Shown here: in pieces, positions 47,632-56,139 of the stretch | How positions within the stretch are numbered: position 1 is the first letter of the stretch | Layout of the letters: the number at the start of each line of letters is the position of its first letter | Notes under the pieces: generated by a model | What the model saw: the letters and a program-made list of their open reading frames with translations, nothing else | Database searches by the model: none | Told to the model about the DNA's origin: nothing | Assembly (NCBI GenBank): GCA_042408195.1 | Contig: JBHOQL010000094.1 | Location: 15,504-79,503, forward strand | Origin: SpSt-600 sp042408195 | GTDB taxonomy: Bacteria; Chloroflexota; Anaerolineae; SpSt-600 | Reading direction: 5' to 3' | Length of the DNA: 64,000 nt | Translations under genes and position numbers: made by a program

Positions 47632-50106
47632 CTATTTTGGTTTTAGAGTCAAAATGGTTTCGGCGTAACTCTCTACTTTCTCTTTGCTCCAGAGCATTGG
47701 ATGGTATTCGCCCTTTGCCCACTTCATTATAAAGTCGCCGTAGTGAGGGTGATATGGGTGGCCAGACTGGCCGGTAGTGTGAATGGAAAGGGAGTTGTCC
47801 CATGCTCCTACATCTATGATCTGCCGGTACGAAGGGAGGACCAGTACCTCAAAGGGTTTTTCGGGGTTGTAAATGGTATTATTCACCGTTTCAGAGCTCC
47901 CACTCACGGGCACAGGGCCACGGTTGAAAAGGTTCTCAATGAGTTTTACCCCTGACCTCCCCAGGGTTTCGTTCCGGAAGATGGCCACATGGACCCTTCC
48001 CCATTGCCACTTGCTCATATCCTTGCCTAAGCGCTTCGTGATTTCGTCAATGGCTTCTTTGAGAGCTTTGAGGAGGATCTCATCCCTGGTTTCGGTGCCG
48101 GGGGTGTAGATGTTGTCGTACCAAAGGGATTGGGGGTTGGCCAAGATGGAAGCTAAGACTTGCATAGTTAGGGACCCAGTTTCCAAGAAGGCACTGAAAG
48201 CTTTATTCCCGAACTCATCCGCCAAGATGTTTCGAAGCAGACTGAGTCTCAAGGCCTCAAAGATCGTGGCTCCGACCGATTCCGGAACGGCCTGTCGGTC
48301 CCACTGCCTGAGGATTTCTAATGCTTCCTTAAGGCGTGGATCATTCGGAGAAAGGGCAATGAGGTAGGGGATAACTTCATCGGCATGGAGGACGTAGGAA
48401 TCCATATGCATGGCTTTGAAGTCCTCAATGCTGAGCTTGTCTTTGGAATTGATTAAATTAACTATTCGCTGCGCCCGGTAGCCTCGGTTCCAGTCACGGG
48501 CGATGAAATAGGGGAAATCCGGCCCCACCACAGCGTTGTTGGCTGTCACCACATAACCTTCGGGTGGGTTGAAAGCGCGAGGGAGTTCATCGAAAGGAAT
48601 GTATCCTATCCATTCGTATTCGCTGTTCCATCCAGGTGCAGGCATTGAACCATCGCCCTTCTTGCGGATAGGGACTTTGCCCGGCATCTGGTAGCCTATG
48701 TTTCCGTTTACGTCAGCGTAAATGAAGTTCTGGCTCGGCACATCCCAATAACGGAGGGCTTCCCTGAACTCATCCCAGTTGCGGGCTTTGTTGAGGAGGA
48801 GCACAGATTTCATAATTGTGCCAGGTTCGAGAGCTGTCCAGCGGAAAGCCAGGGGTTGCCATCCATATGCCCAGGTCTCCTCGGTCCCACCGGCCACATC
48901 GTTTATTATAGGGCCGTGACGGGTTATACGAACTCGCACCCTTACTGGTTCCTCTTTCCCCCGCACTTTTATCTCTTCCCAGATTATCTGCATGTCTTCC
49001 CACTTTCCATCAACTTCATACTGGTTGGGGTTTTCGGGATTGATTCGCTCCACGTAGAGGTCTTGCACATCAGGGTTGACATTAGTGACCCCCCACGCAA
49101 TATAGTCATTGTGACCGATTACGACTCCGGGGCATCCAGCGAAAGAAGCACCGACAACATTAAAGGGACACTCCTCGCTTACCGGTTCACAGTGGAGGCC
49201 AATTTCATACCAGATGGACGGCATCTGGATCCCCAGGTGTGGATCATTAGCTAGCAGAGGGCGGCCAGTAGTTGTGCGCTTCCCGGAGACTACCCAGTTA
49301 TTGCTTCCGAGGCCTGGTCCCATACTGAGGATTTCCACCGCTTCCCACGGTATGCTCTCGAAAGTGGCTTCAGAGATGAGGACAGGTTCTTCAGGTGCCA
49401 GAGAAAAGGGCCCAGTCTCGGGATATGGTACTATAATTGGCCGGTCAGGAGGGTAGGGTAGGTCAATGTCCTTCAAGCGGGCGAGGCCGATTCTGCTTGA
49501 GAGCATGGCTCTGAAGATCTCGTAATCCCAGTTACCGCCCAAGTTCCAGGCCATAACCTTAGCCCAGGTAAGCGTGTTGTAGGCAGTCCACGGTTCGGGC
49601 TCGAACTTGGCCCCAATGAGGCCGAGGATGGTGAACTCCAGGCCCAGCCTCCCCTTGTGCTCCCTAAGGTAAGCGTTGACTCCTTCGGCATATGCTTCCA
49701 AAATGGTTTTAACCTCGGGATCAAGCATTTCGAGTTCTCTGGAGACGGTCCTGTGCCAGCCGAGGGTGCGGATGAACCGGTCTACATTCAAAGTCGTTTC
49801 TCCGAAGATTTCCGAGAGGCGCCCGCTGCCGATCCTACGCCAGTATTCCATCTGCCAGAAGCGGTCTTGGGCGTGGACGTAACCCTGAGCAAAGAAGAGG
49901 TCGTGGATGTTAGAAGCGTAGATGTGAGGCACTCCCCACTTATCCCTTACGATGGTCACCGGGGCTCTTAGCCCTTCTAAGGTTATAATGCCGCTGGTTC
50001 TGGGCCATGGTCTGCGGATAGTGTAGTATAAGAAGCCGGAGAGGGCCAACCCCAGCACAATTATTAATACCACAATGACGGTTAAGATTTTCAAGGCCTT
50101 GCTCAT
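47632..50106 (-). CDS. penicillin acylase family N-terminal-nucleophile hydrolase
   Basis: An 824-residue exported proenzyme with an N-terminal hydrophobic signal/anchor (residues about 5-28). The autoproteolysis site is Gly267-Ser268 in GPGLGSNNWVVSG, where Ser becomes the new N-terminal nucleophile; oxyanion and support residues lie in LANDPHLG, VVTANNAVVG and RIVNLI. The family cleaves amide bonds in penicillins, acyl-homoserine lactones or other N-acyl compounds. Specificity is not predictable. The gene follows the nurA cluster on the same strand and has GGAGGGTCCC before its ATG. The 190-bp gap downstream (47441-47631) holds only one small hairpin (ACTAGC/GCTAGT near 47530-47565). Confidence 0.92.
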   Translation of the reverse strand: MSKALKILTVIVVLIIVLGLALSGFLYYTIRRPWPRTSGIITLEGLRAPVTIVRDKWGVPHIYASNIHDLFFAQGYVHAQDRFWQMEYWRRIGSGRLSEIFGETTLNVDRFIRTLGWHRTVSRELEMLDPEVKTILEAYAEGVNAYLREHKGRLGLEFTILGLIGAKFEPEPWTAYNTLTWAKVMAWNLGGNWDYEIFRAMLSSRIGLARLKDIDLPYPPDRPIIVPYPETGPFSLAPEEPVLISEATFESIPWEAVEILSMGPGLGSNNWVVSGKRTTTGRPLLANDPHLGIQMPSIWYEIGLHCEPVSEECPFNVVGASFAGCPGVVIGHNDYIAWGVTNVNPDVQDLYVERINPENPNQYEVDGKWEDMQIIWEEIKVRGKEEPVRVRVRITRHGPIINDVAGGTEETWAYGWQPLAFRWTALEPGTIMKSVLLLNKARNWDEFREALRYWDVPSQNFIYADVNGNIGYQMPGKVPIRKKGDGSMPAPGWNSEYEWIGYIPFDELPRAFNPPEGYVVTANNAVVGPDFPYFIARDWNRGYRAQRIVNLINSKDKLSIEDFKAMHMDSYVLHADEVIPYLIALSPNDPRLKEALEILRQWDRQAVPESVGATIFEALRLSLLRNILADEFGNKAFSAFLETGSLTMQVLASILANPQSLWYDNIYTPGTETRDEILLKALKEAIDEITKRLGKDMSKWQWGRVHVAIFRNETLGRSGVKLIENLFNRGPVPVSGSSETVNNTIYNPEKPFEVLVLPSYRQIIDVGAWDNSLSIHTTGQSGHPYHPHYGDFIMKWAKGEYHPMLWSKEKVESYAETILTLKPK

Positions 50107-50179
50107 GGGACCCTCCTTCGGGTTTCTCTGGTTTGGATTAGCTCTTTGGGCCTCGTCGTTGATCGGCCCACACCGCTTT

Positions 50180-50341
50180 TCATCTCTTTATCGAGCGCCG
50201 GTCAGCCGGATCTCGCACTAGCAACCAGTCCAGGCATTCCAGCCATCGAAAAGGGTTTAATCTTTGCCTTTTGTCTGTAAATAGCTCCGCCTCTATCCTC
50301 AGCAAACTTTTAGCCACTAAGTGCTCATATCTCCGTCTCAC
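50180..50341 (-). CDS. possible small protein after the HAS-barrel gene
   Basis: A 53-codon frame starts with GTG at 50341, 16 bp after the stop of the HAS-barrel gene, with GAAAGG 7 bp upstream. Its translation looks protein-like: a basic N-terminus MRRRYEHLVAKSLL followed by FTDKRQRLNPFRWLECLDW and a basic end. I do not recognise it. It would be the third gene of the nurA operon. Chance cannot be excluded at this length. Confidence 0.4.
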   Translation of the reverse strand: MRRRYEHLVAKSLLRIEAELFTDKRQRLNPFRWLECLDWLLVRDPADRRSIKR

Positions 50342-50357
50342 TATTTGCCTTTCACCA

Positions 50358-50942
50358 TTAAATTTTTATCCTCCGCAGCAGACCCTCAAGCCTTGTCGTG
50401 TCCTTGTACAGGAGTTTGGTGAGCTCGCGGCCAGCATCCACCAGGAAGTAGTGTCCCTCCTTGCCCAGACAACTGGCCATCCTCCTCACCGCTACCGCTA
50501 TTACGTCATCAGAAGGGACGCCAGGAATGTTCAGAATGGTGCGCAGGAAATCAAGCCCGGAACGGGCGAACTCCTTCACTTCCTCATCGGAACACCTCTC
50601 CACTAGACTGAAAGGCATAGGAGGCTGAGGAGGTAATTCCTGACGGATGTGGTTGCCTCGCTTGTATCCCACCACCACTACCGAAAACTCTGCAGGAAGC
50701 AAGCGGTTCTCTATCTGGTCCTTTATGTATTCCTCCGGGAGGTCTCTTTCCGCTATGAGCTGGCGCACGGAAGGGTCGCCTTGGATTGAAACATTGTAAA
50801 TGAAACCGTATACTATGCTGCCATCCTGCGTTAAAACCCTGACGAAATCGCCGAAGGAAGGGATGTCTTGAAGTAGACTCCGGCAGCCGGCGGTGAACTG
50901 AGTAGTATTCGCCTGGATAACTCTTCCTATCTCTTGACCCAT
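50358..50942 (-). CDS. HAS-barrel domain protein next to NurA
   Basis: A 194-residue protein. The first part (IGRVIQANTTQFTAGC, then FGDFVRVLTQDGSIVYGFIYNVSIQG) resembles the HAS-barrel found at the N-terminus of HerA and of ATP synthase subunits; the remainder is helical and unassigned. There is no P-loop. It is directly downstream of nurA (1 bp). It may take the place of, or compete with, the HerA barrel in binding NurA. The family call rests on pattern and context. Confidence 0.6.
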   Translation of the reverse strand: MGQEIGRVIQANTTQFTAGCRSLLQDIPSFGDFVRVLTQDGSIVYGFIYNVSIQGDPSVRQLIAERDLPEEYIKDQIENRLLPAEFSVVVVGYKRGNHIRQELPPQPPMPFSLVERCSDEEVKEFARSGLDFLRTILNIPGVPSDDVIAVAVRRMASCLGKEGHYFLVDAGRELTKLLYKDTTRLEGLLRRIKI

Positions 50943-50943
50943 A

Positions 50944-52074
50944 TTATATCAACCTCTTCCACCTCTCCTTGGGAGAGACCCTGAGGATGAGCCCTCTCCT
51001 TATCATGGCTCGCTCGATCATTTCCTCAAGGTTTTTTCTCTCCTGAGCCTTTATAACGGCTAGCTCATGGGCCCTCTCCAGAACATAGGGATAACCCCCG
51101 GTCTTCTCACTTTGCTTCAGTATCGCCCCTTGAATCAGAGCCACGAGTTCCTTGTCTCTGGCCACCCAGTTAGGCACTTCAACTCGGGCTACCTCATCGC
51201 CAACTTTCGTATAAAAGAAGAAAATGCGGTGCTCACCGTAGTAATCGTTTAGGGAAGAGGGGCTTTCAAAGAGGGCGGAGCGCCACCCCAGCGGAAGGAA
51301 AGAAAAGAGCGCGGCATCGGTCAAGCGGCCCCATGGACGCCTGTGAACAGGCTCCTTGAAGAGTTCTTCCCCGTAATGGGCAAGCCTCAGGAGGTCCACC
51401 ACTTCACTGTAGCGCGGGCGGCTTATGAAGCCTGCCAGGAGAGCTCCGGCTCTGCGGATTTTTTCCATCTCTTCTACGTAAGCCCTGATTTTATCCAAGT
51501 GGAGGCTCTTTTCCTCCTCCAAAACCCAGAGGAGCAGGGTGCCATCGGCCAGAGCTACGATGGGGATGTTCTCCTCCCGGGCTTTCTCCGCTACTTCTTC
51601 CACCCTTTCCGCAAGCTCTTTCAGTTCCGCCAGTTCCCTCCTCACGTCCAAAAGGTTGCCCTGGACCAGTCGGTTGCCTTCATAGAGTTCCTCGTCTTTA
51701 TAGTAGAGGAAGGGCATACTTCTTGGAATGGGGGTTTCCCCACTGTTTTCCTTGACGACTATGCTCCCAACGTTTATAAGGTAGTAAAGGGCAATGCCGT
51801 GACGGTCGGGCTGGACCTGGGAACCATCAGCCGCGATAGCGAAAAAAGAAGGGGGTGCAAGTTTCGGAGGTTCCTGGTGGTCAATGAGCTCATCGGTAGG
51901 GATTGCTGCCCCTACTTCTTTGGCCTTAGCCTTGAGTTCGAGGGCCGAAAGGGAATATCTCTTGAGAAGCTCACGGGCTTTATCCACCACCCTCTGGCGG
52001 CGGTTCAGTTCCTCAGCGATTTCTTCGGCCATCATTTCCACTTGAGGTGCTAAGCGAAATAGAGAGAGACCCAT
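50944..52074 (-). CDS. nurA: NurA-type DNA double-strand-break repair nuclease
   Basis: The start is ATG 52074, which follows GAGGAGGC; the frame extends 5 codons upstream. The 376-residue product shows the NurA metal-binding motifs: FAIAADGSQVQPDRHG (D83), IVALADGTLLLWVL (D177) and GGYPYVLERAHELAVIKA (H336). In archaea NurA is the 5'-3' nuclease driven by HerA, acting with Mre11-Rad50 in end resection. HerA and a Rad50-like protein are elsewhere in this window. The divergent DUF3048 gene lies 225 bp away. Confidence 0.88.
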   Translation of the reverse strand: MGLSLFRLAPQVEMMAEEIAEELNRRQRVVDKARELLKRYSLSALELKAKAKEVGAAIPTDELIDHQEPPKLAPPSFFAIAADGSQVQPDRHGIALYYLINVGSIVVKENSGETPIPRSMPFLYYKDEELYEGNRLVQGNLLDVRRELAELKELAERVEEVAEKAREENIPIVALADGTLLLWVLEEEKSLHLDKIRAYVEEMEKIRRAGALLAGFISRPRYSEVVDLLRLAHYGEELFKEPVHRRPWGRLTDAALFSFLPLGWRSALFESPSSLNDYYGEHRIFFFYTKVGDEVARVEVPNWVARDKELVALIQGAILKQSEKTGGYPYVLERAHELAVIKAQERKNLEEMIERAMIRRGLILRVSPKERWKRLI

Positions 52075-52160
52075 AAGTTGCCTCCTCATTTAATTTTAGC
52101 ATAAAAATGCCAGGTGTAAAAGAGTTGCCCAGAAAACCCTCGAGCAGGCGTTGGAAAGTT

Positions 52161-52189
52161 TTGCTTTACCGAGAAGGCAAGTTTATAAT
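52161..52189 (+). promoter_or_regulatory. promoter of the DUF3048-cobO operon
   Basis: -35 TTGCTT (52161-52166), 17 bp, -10 TATAAT (52184-52189). The leader of about 100 nt includes a GACCCC/GGGGTC hairpin near 52208-52230. The ATG at 52300 has AAAGGAGG. Confidence 0.55.
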
Positions 52190-52299
52190 TAACCCAGCTT
52201 CATCGCACCAGACCCCCGCTTGCAGGAGGGGTCAGGAAGAAAGGGGCTTCCCTGCACCCTCTCAAACCCAGGTTAGCAGAAACTAAAGGAGGTGGAGGC

Positions 52300-53415
52300 A
52301 TGAAAAAATTAACGGCTCTTTCCATTTTAGCCCTGCTTCTCACCTCTTGTTCTTTCCTCAGTCCTTCTCCCACCCCAACCCCCACCAAGACCCCAAGACC
52401 TGCTTCCATAGGTACGCCCGCCCCCATCCCGACACTTGCCACCAAAGCGAACCCTTTGGCCCTGGAAACTCCGACCCCGACCCCCACCCCTATTGCTCAC
52501 ATCTGCCCTTTGACCGGCGAGCCTGTGGATAGTTTCGATAAAATAAACCGCAGGCCTCTGGCTGTGAAAGTGGCCAACTCGCCAGAAGTAAGACCTCAAT
52601 CGGGACTCTCCTTCGCCGATATCGTCTTTGAACATTTGGCCGAAGGGGGCATAACCCGCTTCACTGCTATCTTCCTCTGCAAAGATGCTGAGCGCATAGG
52701 TTCTGTAAGGAGTGCCAGGCTCATTGACTTAGAGATACCCCTCTTTTACCATGCCATTTTCGCTTACTCCGGCGCTTCAGGCGAGATAACCAGGATGCTG
52801 GACAAATGCGATTTTGCCCAGTATACCCTCTCAGAGTGGCGTGGAGACCCTGGTTTCTACCGCATCAAGGAGCCAGGGAAAGCTTTTGAGCACACCCTTT
52901 TCACTGATACCGCCACTCTTTGGAAGGTGGCGACCCAGAGAGGTATAAACCAAAAAGTGGAGATAGATCACATGGTTTTTGCTCAGGAGCCCCCACCCGA
53001 TGGCCTGCCGGCCAACGAGATACTTATCCCCTACCACCGTAAATATTCTGACGTCCTCTACCGTTACGATCCGCAAAAGGGGGCTTACCTACGCTTCCTC
53101 GTAGGAGAACCACATCGAGATGCCATTACCGGTGAGCAAATTACCGTTAAAAACGTGGTCATAGTGTACGTGCATCACGTGGAAACCCTCATTGTGGAGG
53201 ATGTGTTGGGAGCTAAATCGGTTCAGATACAGCTCTGGGGCCAAGGGAAGGCCCAGGTTTGCCGGGATGGCCGAGTCTACGACGCAGTCTGGAGCAGACC
53301 CTCCCGCCCCGACCCCCTTAAAATCTTGGACTACGGGGGGAATATATTCCCCTTCAAACCCGGGAACACCTGGTTTGAACTCGTCCCGCTGGACATGGAG
53401 GTGAAAATCAAATGA
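52300..53415 (+). CDS. DUF3048 lipoprotein (YerB-like)
   Basis: The 371-residue protein has a lipobox (LALLLTSC, Cys17) and a Thr/Pro linker up to about residue 65, then the two DUF3048 domains: CPLTGEPVD...RRPLAVKVANSPEVRPQSGLSFADIVFEHLAEGGITRF, with GSVRSARLIDLEI, and the C-terminal VKNVVIVYVHHV with DGRVYDAVWSRP. It resembles B. subtilis YerB; the function is unproven, perhaps in the cell envelope. Its end overlaps cobO as ATGA. Confidence 0.9.
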   Translation: MKKLTALSILALLLTSCSFLSPSPTPTPTKTPRPASIGTPAPIPTLATKANPLALETPTPTPTPIAHICPLTGEPVDSFDKINRRPLAVKVANSPEVRPQSGLSFADIVFEHLAEGGITRFTAIFLCKDAERIGSVRSARLIDLEIPLFYHAIFAYSGASGEITRMLDKCDFAQYTLSEWRGDPGFYRIKEPGKAFEHTLFTDTATLWKVATQRGINQKVEIDHMVFAQEPPPDGLPANEILIPYHRKYSDVLYRYDPQKGAYLRFLVGEPHRDAITGEQITVKNVVIVYVHHVETLIVEDVLGAKSVQIQLWGQGKAQVCRDGRVYDAVWSRPSRPDPLKILDYGGNIFPFKPGNTWFELVPLDMEVKIK

Positions 53416-53939
53416 ACCTAAGAGAGGGCTTGATAGAAGTCTACACGGGCGATGGCAAGGGCAAGACTACGGCTGCACTGGGCCTGGCCCTGAGGGCAGC
53501 GGGCCATGGCCTGAAAGTCTGCATAATCCAGTTCATGAAGGGATGGCCCCACTATGGGGAACTCAAGGCGGTGAACTTCGTCCCGGGGATAACTCTAAAG
53601 CAGTTCGGAGGGCCGCACTTTGTGGACCGCAACAATCCTCTGCCTCAGGACATAGAAATGGCTCGTGAAGCCTTGGAAGAGGCCCGCCGGGCAATGCACT
53701 CAGGCCTCTACGACATTATCATCCTTGATGAAATCAATGTGGCTTTAGACTTTGGCCTCATCTCCCTGGAAGAGGTTATATCGCTTCTGGAGGAGAAACC
53801 AGAAAAGGTTGAACTGGTCCTCACCGGCCGGAATGCTCACCCCGAAATCATCCGGCGGGCCCACCTTGTCACCGAGATGAAAGAGTTAAAGCACCCATAT
53901 CGGCATGGAATCGTCTCTCGAAAGGGAATTGACTACTAA
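53412..53939 (+). CDS. cobO: cob(I)alamin adenosyltransferase, BtuR/CobO type
   Basis: The 175-residue enzyme transfers the adenosyl group of ATP to cob(I)alamin. It has the P-loop GDGKGKTTAALGLALRA, the QFMKGW motif, Walker B IIILDEINVALDFGL, and the closing ELVLTGRNAHPEII and VTEMKELKHPY. Adenosylcobalamin could serve B12-dependent mutases or reductases elsewhere in the genome; the radical SAM protein at 1.9 kb would use methylcobalamin instead. Confidence 0.94.
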   Translation: MNLREGLIEVYTGDGKGKTTAALGLALRAAGHGLKVCIIQFMKGWPHYGELKAVNFVPGITLKQFGGPHFVDRNNPLPQDIEMAREALEEARRAMHSGLYDIIILDEINVALDFGLISLEEVISLLEEKPEKVELVLTGRNAHPEIIRRAHLVTEMKELKHPYRHGIVSRKGIDY

Positions 53940-53961
53940 CCCCTTGCCAATCTGGCTGAAA

Positions 53962-53970
53962 TGCTATAAT
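53962..53970 (+). promoter_or_regulatory. extended -10 promoter of the ligA-mutS operon
   Basis: TGC followed by TATAAT (53965-53970) is an extended -10; no strong -35 is needed. It lies about 110 bp before the ligA ATG. Confidence 0.5.
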
Positions 53971-54081
53971 CTAAATTTTCGGGAAATTTTATAAGGAAAG
54001 GCCATTACGCCCGCTTGGGCGGTTTGAAAAGGCCGTTTTGTGAGGTCTAATATGTAAATCTTGACAATGGGAGGAGGGGTT

Positions 54082-56139
54082 ATGGCGGAATTGAGCCGGG
54101 AGGAAGCGAGGAAAAGGATTGAGGAGCTGCGAAGGCTCATCAACTACCACGATTACCTTTATTACGTTTTGGACTCACCCGAAATAAGCGATGCCGAATA
54201 CGACGCTCTCAAGCGAGAACTCAAGAGGCTTGAGGAGCTTTATCCCGAATTCATCACGCCCGACTCTCCGACCCAGAGGGTGGGAGGCCAGCCGGCAGAA
54301 GGCTTCGCTGAGGTCCGGCACCCCAAGCCAATGCTCAGCCTCCAGGACGCCTTCAACGATGAGGAAATGTGGGCATGGTTCAGAAGGATCTCCAAACTCT
54401 TGCCCGAGGGAGTGAAACCCGAAGACCTGGAATTTACAGTTGAACCCAAGATTGATGGCCTTACTGTAGTGCTGACTTACGAAAACGGCGTCTACGTTAA
54501 GGGGGCCACCCGCGGTGATGGTTTCGTGGGGGAGGATGTGACGGCTAATCTAAAAACAATAAAAACTGTACCCTTGCGCATCCCTGTTATGCCCGATGGG
54601 GAGCCCCCGAAGCGCCTCGTAGTGAGGGGCGAAGCTTACATGCCCATAAGCGCTTTTGAAGAGTTCAACCGCCGTCAGGCAGAACTGGGCCAGAGGACCT
54701 TCGCTAACCCCCGCAATGCCGCTGCCGGCTCCATCCGTCAGCTTGACCCATCTGTAACGGCTCAGAGGCCCCTCAAAATCTTCACCTATGCTATAGTAGA
54801 CATTGAAGGGGGCAAGCCCATAAGGACCCAGTGGGAAGCTTTAGAATACCTCAAATCCCTGGGCTTCCCTGTTAACCCCGAAAACAGGCTGGCCAGGAGC
54901 TTTGAGGAGGTCCTCGCTTTATCCAAAGAACTAATGAAGAAGCGGGATTCCCTGGATTACGAAGTGGACGGGGTTGTAGTCAAGATAAACGACTTGGCCA
55001 TCCAAGAAGCCCTCGGTATTGTGGGGAATGCCCCGAGAGGGGCTGTGGCCTATAAGTTCCCTGGCCGCGAAGCCACCACGAAACTTCTGGACATTATCGT
55101 AAACGTTGGTCGTACGGGCTCCCTTAATCCCGTCGCCATCCTGGAGCCGGTCTACGTGGGCGGCGTTATCGTGAAACAGGCCGCCCTCCACAATGAAGAG
55201 GACATACACCGAAAAGATATCCGCATCGGGGACACTGTAATCGTGAGGCGGGCGGGGGAAGTTATCCCTCAAGTTGTGGGGCCAGTGAAAGAGCTCCGCA
55301 CGGGTCAGGAGAGGATTTTCTACATGCCTAAGAACTGCCCCGTCTGCGGAGAGCCTGTCGTCAAACCTGAAAACGAAGTGGATTACTATTGTGTGAACGC
55401 CGCCTGCCCGGCTCAGCTGGTGCGCAGGGTTGAATACTGGGCCTCAAAAGGGGCTATGGACATCGAGGGGCTGGGAGAAAAGATTGCCGAGCTTCTGGTC
55501 AAAGAAGGCCTCGTGAGGGACGTAGCCGACCTTTACTACCTTAGGCCAGAACAGCTCCTTAGGTTGGAGGGCTTTGCCGAGAAGAAAGTGAGCAATCTCC
55601 TCGAAGCCATAGAAGTCTCCAAGCAAAGGCCTTTCTGGCGGGTCTTGACGGCCCTGGGCATAAGATATGTGGGGGAGGTAGTAGCCCAGACCCTTGCCAA
55701 GCATTATCCTTCCATTGATAAACTTATGGCTGCCTCTGAAGAAGAACTCATGCAGATTGAAGGGATCGGACCAAGGATCGCTCGGAGTGTGGTGGACTTC
55801 TTCTCCAGACCGCGCCACCGGGAAATCATCGAAAAGCTCCGCAAGGCTGGCGTGCGGCTGGCGGAGGAGGAAGTAAAGGTAGTGGAGGAAGGGCCCAGAC
55901 CTCTGGCTGGCCTGACCTTCGTGATAACAGGGACCCTCTCAGTGCCCAGGGAGGAGTTTGCTGCCCTAATTGAACGCTACGGCGGCAAAGTGGCCGATGC
56001 TGTTACTCGCAAGACTAATTACTTAATTGTAGGCGAAGCTCCTGGCGCCACAAAGTATAACCGCGCCCGTGAACTTGGTATACCGATGATTACGGAGGAG
56101 GATGTGCGAAGAATGATTGAGGAGGGGATAAAAAGTTGA
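54082..56139 (+). CDS. ligA: NAD-dependent DNA ligase
   Basis: The start is ATG 54082, after GGGAGGAGGGG; an in-frame TTG at 54061 is less likely. The 685-residue ligase has the Ia domain, the adenylation Lys in VEPKIDGLTVVLTYENG, the OB-fold, a zinc finger (CPVCGEPVVKPENEVDYYCVNAACPAQ, four Cys), helix-hairpin-helix repeats (EGIGPRIARSVVDFF), and a C-terminal BRCT domain. It seals nicks in replication and repair. The stop overlaps the TTG of the flavoprotein gene. Confidence 0.97.
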   Translation: MAELSREEARKRIEELRRLINYHDYLYYVLDSPEISDAEYDALKRELKRLEELYPEFITPDSPTQRVGGQPAEGFAEVRHPKPMLSLQDAFNDEEMWAWFRRISKLLPEGVKPEDLEFTVEPKIDGLTVVLTYENGVYVKGATRGDGFVGEDVTANLKTIKTVPLRIPVMPDGEPPKRLVVRGEAYMPISAFEEFNRRQAELGQRTFANPRNAAAGSIRQLDPSVTAQRPLKIFTYAIVDIEGGKPIRTQWEALEYLKSLGFPVNPENRLARSFEEVLALSKELMKKRDSLDYEVDGVVVKINDLAIQEALGIVGNAPRGAVAYKFPGREATTKLLDIIVNVGRTGSLNPVAILEPVYVGGVIVKQAALHNEEDIHRKDIRIGDTVIVRRAGEVIPQVVGPVKELRTGQERIFYMPKNCPVCGEPVVKPENEVDYYCVNAACPAQLVRRVEYWASKGAMDIEGLGEKIAELLVKEGLVRDVADLYYLRPEQLLRLEGFAEKKVSNLLEAIEVSKQRPFWRVLTALGIRYVGEVVAQTLAKHYPSIDKLMAASEEELMQIEGIGPRIARSVVDFFSRPRHREIIEKLRKAGVRLAEEEVKVVEEGPRPLAGLTFVITGTLSVPREEFAALIERYGGKVADAVTRKTNYLIVGEAPGATKYNRARELGIPMITEEDVRRMIEEGIKS

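Noticed and set aside
53170..53190. CACGTG core at about 53175 resembling parS
   Set aside because: The flanks match only about half of the parS bases and the palindrome is lost outside the core.
54000..54045. Hairpins in the ligA leader (CGCCC/GGGCG; repeated AAGGCC)
   Set aside because: Stems are only 5 bp and match no known leader element; considered chance.
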